Shown: positions 5,300 to 7,263 of the stretch, one piece after another
Layout: each line of letters starts with the position of its first letter
Position numbering within the stretch: the stretch's first letter is position 1
From: JANMEX01 sp031423755
Lineage (GTDB): Bacteria; Pseudomonadota; Alphaproteobacteria; Rhizobiales; Rhizobiaceae
Length of the DNA stretch: 7,263 bases
Direction: 5' to 3'
Assembly: GCA_031423755.1 (NCBI GenBank)
Contig: JANPGC010000080.1
Coordinates: 1 to 7,263 of the forward strand
Made by a program: the position numbers and the translations under genes
Notes under the pieces: model-generated
Seen by the model: the letters and a program-made list of their open reading frames with translations, nothing else
The model's database searches: none
What the model was told of the DNA's origin: nothing

Positions 5300-6337
5300 A
5301 TGAATGCCCCTGATAGCGAAGACGCTGGCGCGATGAAAGCCCTGACTGCTGGCGAAGATGCGAGCGGCGCGCGGCTCGACCAGTGGCTTGCCGGAGAACT
5401 CGCACCGGACCTGTCGCGCAGTCGCGTCAAGGCACTGATCGAGGCTGGCGCGGTGATGCTCAATGGCGTGGTGGTGCTGGAAGCCAAGCGCAAGCTGAAG
5501 GCTGGCGATGTGATTTCGCTTGAGGTGCCGGAGGCAGCGCCCGCCGAACCGGAAGGCGAGGACATTGCGCTCGACATTTTGCACGAGGACGAAGACGTCA
5601 TCGTCATCAACAAGCCCGCCGGTCTTGTCGTGCATCCCGGCAATGGCAACTGGACCGGCACGCTGGTCAACGCGCTGATCCACCACTGCGGCGACACGCT
5701 GTCCGGCATTGGCGGCGTCAAAAGGCCGGGCATTGTGCACAGGCTCGACAAGGACACATCCGGCGTCATGGTGGTCGCCAAGAACGACCGTGCGCACAAG
5801 GCGCTGTCGGAAGCCTTCGCCGACCACGGCCTGACCGGCGCGCTCGAGCGCGCCTATCTGGCCCTCGTCTGGGGCGCGCCGGACCGCCCGTCCGGCACGA
5901 TTGAAACCTTTCTCGGCCGCTCGAACAAGGACCGGCTGAAACAGGCGGTGGTCCCCGAAGGCAAGCCCGACGCGCGCCACGCCGTCACGCATTTCACGGT
6001 TCTGGAGCGCTTTGGCGAAAAGCCGGACAGCACCTGCGTCGCCTCGCTGATCGAATGCCGCCTGGAAACCGGCCGAACTCACCAAATCCGCGTCCACATG
6101 GCCCACATCGGCCACCCCCTGATCGGCGACCAGGATTATGGGCTGTCGTTCAAAACCAAGGTCAACAGGCTGCCGGAACCGCTGGCGGGGATGGTGCGGG
6201 CATTTCCACGGCAGGCGTTGCATGCGTATCTGCTGGCGTTCGAGCATCCTGCGACGGGGGAGATCATGGAATTTGAAAGTGATTTGCCTGAGGATATGGA
6301 AGCCTTGGTCGATCAGTTTCGCCAAATCTCATTCTGA
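5300..6337 (+). CDS. rluD: RluD-type 23S rRNA pseudouridine synthase (RluA family)
   Basis: Isomerises uridines in the 23S rRNA helix 69 region to pseudouridine, if orthologous to RluD; RluC is the alternative. The 345-residue length fits. An S4 RNA-binding domain occupies about 22-77 (RLDQWLAGELAPDLSRSRVKALI), followed by an acidic linker, the catalytic core with VINKPAGLVVHP (102-113), and the signature HRLDKDTSG (147-155) with the catalytic aspartate D150. Later blocks are GRTHQIRVHMAHIGHPLIGD (258-277) and RQALHAYLLAFEHP (304-317). An alternative start at ATG 5333 (M12) would give 334 residues and a wider promoter gap; both precede the S4 domain, so the start is undecided. The gene is divergent from the membrane-protein/VOC unit and upstream of rpoH. 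Confidence 0.93.
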   Translation: MNAPDSEDAGAMKALTAGEDASGARLDQWLAGELAPDLSRSRVKALIEAGAVMLNGVVVLEAKRKLKAGDVISLEVPEAAPAEPEGEDIALDILHEDEDVIVINKPAGLVVHPGNGNWTGTLVNALIHHCGDTLSGIGGVKRPGIVHRLDKDTSGVMVVAKNDRAHKALSEAFADHGLTGALERAYLALVWGAPDRPSGTIETFLGRSNKDRLKQAVVPEGKPDARHAVTHFTVLERFGEKPDSTCVASLIECRLETGRTHQIRVHMAHIGHPLIGDQDYGLSFKTKVNRLPEPLAGMVRAFPRQALHAYLLAFEHPATGEIMEFESDLPEDMEALVDQFRQISF

Positions 6338-6370
6338 CAAACTAACATTCGCGTGATCGCCGCAATTTTT

Positions 6371-6395
6371 GGAACCTTACCCCTGTATTGCCGTT
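6371..6395 (+). promoter_or_regulatory. EcfG (general stress sigma) promoter of rpoH
   Basis: GGAAC (6371-6375) and CGTT (6392-6395) are separated by exactly 16 nt. The known alphaproteobacterial EcfG/RpoE2 promoter is GGAAC-N16/17-CGTT, so this is a full match. Start of transcription would be near 6402, giving an rpoH leader of about 100 nt. A TATGAT hexamer at 6407-6412 could be part of an additional housekeeping promoter, but no suitable -35 accompanies it. Confidence 0.7.
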
Positions 6396-6503
6396 TTTCA
6401 TGATTATATGATGCCAAAATAAGACCAGTGCTCAACCTGAAGACTGGCGTCGCAAATCTGCCGCAATGGGGATTTGGATTTAGAGGGATGAAGGGGTGCT
6501 ATA

Positions 6504-7263
6504 ATGGCCCAAGCGCGTATGCCTGCAATCATGTCCGGAGAGGGTGGCCTCTCCCGTTATCTGGATGAAATCCGCAAATTTCCGATGCTCGAGCCGCAGG
6601 AAGAGTTCATGCTCGCCAAGCGGTTCAATGAGCATCAGGACACCACTGCCGCGCACCGGCTGGTGACGAGCCATCTGCGCCTCGTTGCCAAGATCGCCAT
6701 GGGCTATCGCGGCTACGGCCTGCCGATTGGCGAAGTGATTTCCGAAGGCAATGTCGGCCTGATGCAGGCTGTGAAGAAGTTTGAGCCCGAACGCGGCTTC
6801 CGCCTTGCCACCTACGCCATGTGGTGGATCAAGGCGTCGATCCAGGAATATGTGCTGCGCTCGTGGAGCCTTGTGAAGATGGGCACCACCGCCAACCAGA
6901 AGCGGCTGTTTTTCAATCTGCGCAAGCTGAAGGGCAAGCTGCGCGCGCTCGATGAGGGCGACCTCAAGCATGAGCATGTGACGGAAATCGCCACCAAGCT
7001 GAATGTCTCTGAGGCCGAAGTCATTTCGATGAACCGCCGCCTCTCCGGCGACGCATCGCTCAACGCCCCGATCCGCGCGGGCGAAGGCGAGACCGGCGAA
7101 TGGCAGGACTGGCTGGTCGATGACCATGACAGCGCCGAAACCACGCTGATCGAACAGGATGAGCTGGACTCGCGCCGCTCGATGCTGCGCGGCGCGATGG
7201 CCTCGCTGAACGAGCGCGAACGGCGCATCTTCGAGGCGCGGCGTCTGGCTGAAGACCCTGTGA
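6504..7263 (+). CDS. rpoH: RNA polymerase heat-shock sigma factor RpoH (sigma-32), 3' end outside window
   Basis: Directs RNA polymerase to heat-shock promoters in the cytoplasm. The open frame gives 253 residues and continues off the window; the family is about 300. Region 1.2/2 begins at GLSRYLDEIRKFPMLEPQEE (15-34); region 2.1-2.4 runs through HRLVTSHLRLVAKIAMGYRGYGLP (51-74), ISEGNVGLMQAVKKFEPERG (79-98) and ATYAMWWIKASIQEYVLRSW (102-121). The RpoH-specific box is NQKRLFFNLR (131-140). The window stops in region 4 at LNERERRIFEARRLAEDPV. It resembles the rhizobial RpoH1 branch. ATG at 6504 has an AAGGGG ribosome site (6491-6496), spacing 7 nt. Upstream lies an EcfG-type promoter. Confidence 0.97.
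   Translation, partial: MAQARMPAIMSGEGGLSRYLDEIRKFPMLEPQEEFMLAKRFNEHQDTTAAHRLVTSHLRLVAKIAMGYRGYGLPIGEVISEGNVGLMQAVKKFEPERGFRLATYAMWWIKASIQEYVLRSWSLVKMGTTANQKRLFFNLRKLKGKLRALDEGDLKHEHVTEIATKLNVSEAEVISMNRRLSGDASLNAPIRAGEGETGEWQDWLVDDHDSAETTLIEQDELDSRRSMLRGAMASLNERERRIFEARRLAEDPV

Noticed and set aside
5279..6325. Long minus-strand open frame opposite rluD
   Set aside because: It lies antisense to a clear RluD-family protein with intact motifs; the frame is a product of high-GC codon use.
6500..6505. TATAAT hexamer overlapping the rpoH start codon
   Set aside because: No -35 at proper spacing, and a start there would fall inside rpoH with no benefit.

Overview
This window looks like chromosomal DNA of an alphaproteobacterium of the order Hyphomicrobiales (Rhizobiales), most likely near Mesorhizobium, Aminobacter, Phyllobacterium or Brucella. 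The clues are the inositol catabolism proteins, a rhizobial RpoH1-type heat-shock sigma factor, an EcfG-type promoter, a CTATAT-type -10 element before a tRNA, and two kinds of palindromic repeat typical of these genomes. This placement is inference from protein and motif resemblance; no search was run.

Layout. Positions 2-1712 (+) are the end of a myo-inositol catabolic operon: the 3' part of iolE, a 71-residue membrane protein started by TTG, and iolB overlapping it by 14 nt. Positions 1713-3092 are repeat-rich. They hold a minus-strand hypothetical gene (1878-2708) carrying a 149-bp inverted repeat in frame, with a REP-like hairpin beyond each end of the gene (1806-1833 and 2968-2995). Positions 3093-4139 (-) encode a membrane fatty acid desaturase with three complete histidine boxes. 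A tRNA-Glu(CUC) with its own promoter follows (4375-4492, -). Positions 4512-5282 (-) are a two-gene unit: a single-pass membrane protein and a VOC-fold protein. Only 17 bp separate it from the divergent rluD-type pseudouridine synthase gene (5300-6337, +). The window ends inside rpoH (6504 onward), which has a well-matched EcfG promoter at 6371-6395.

How the genes work together. IolE dehydrates 2-keto-myo-inositol and IolB isomerises 5-deoxy-glucuronate, two steps of one pathway. The other genes are housekeeping or stress-related. The EcfG site would place the heat-shock sigma factor under the general stress response. I see no defence system, prophage, insertion sequence or CRISPR array. The least ordinary signals are the palindromic element that became part of an open reading frame, the covarying hairpins, the EcfG-rpoH link and the very tight rluD divergent junction.
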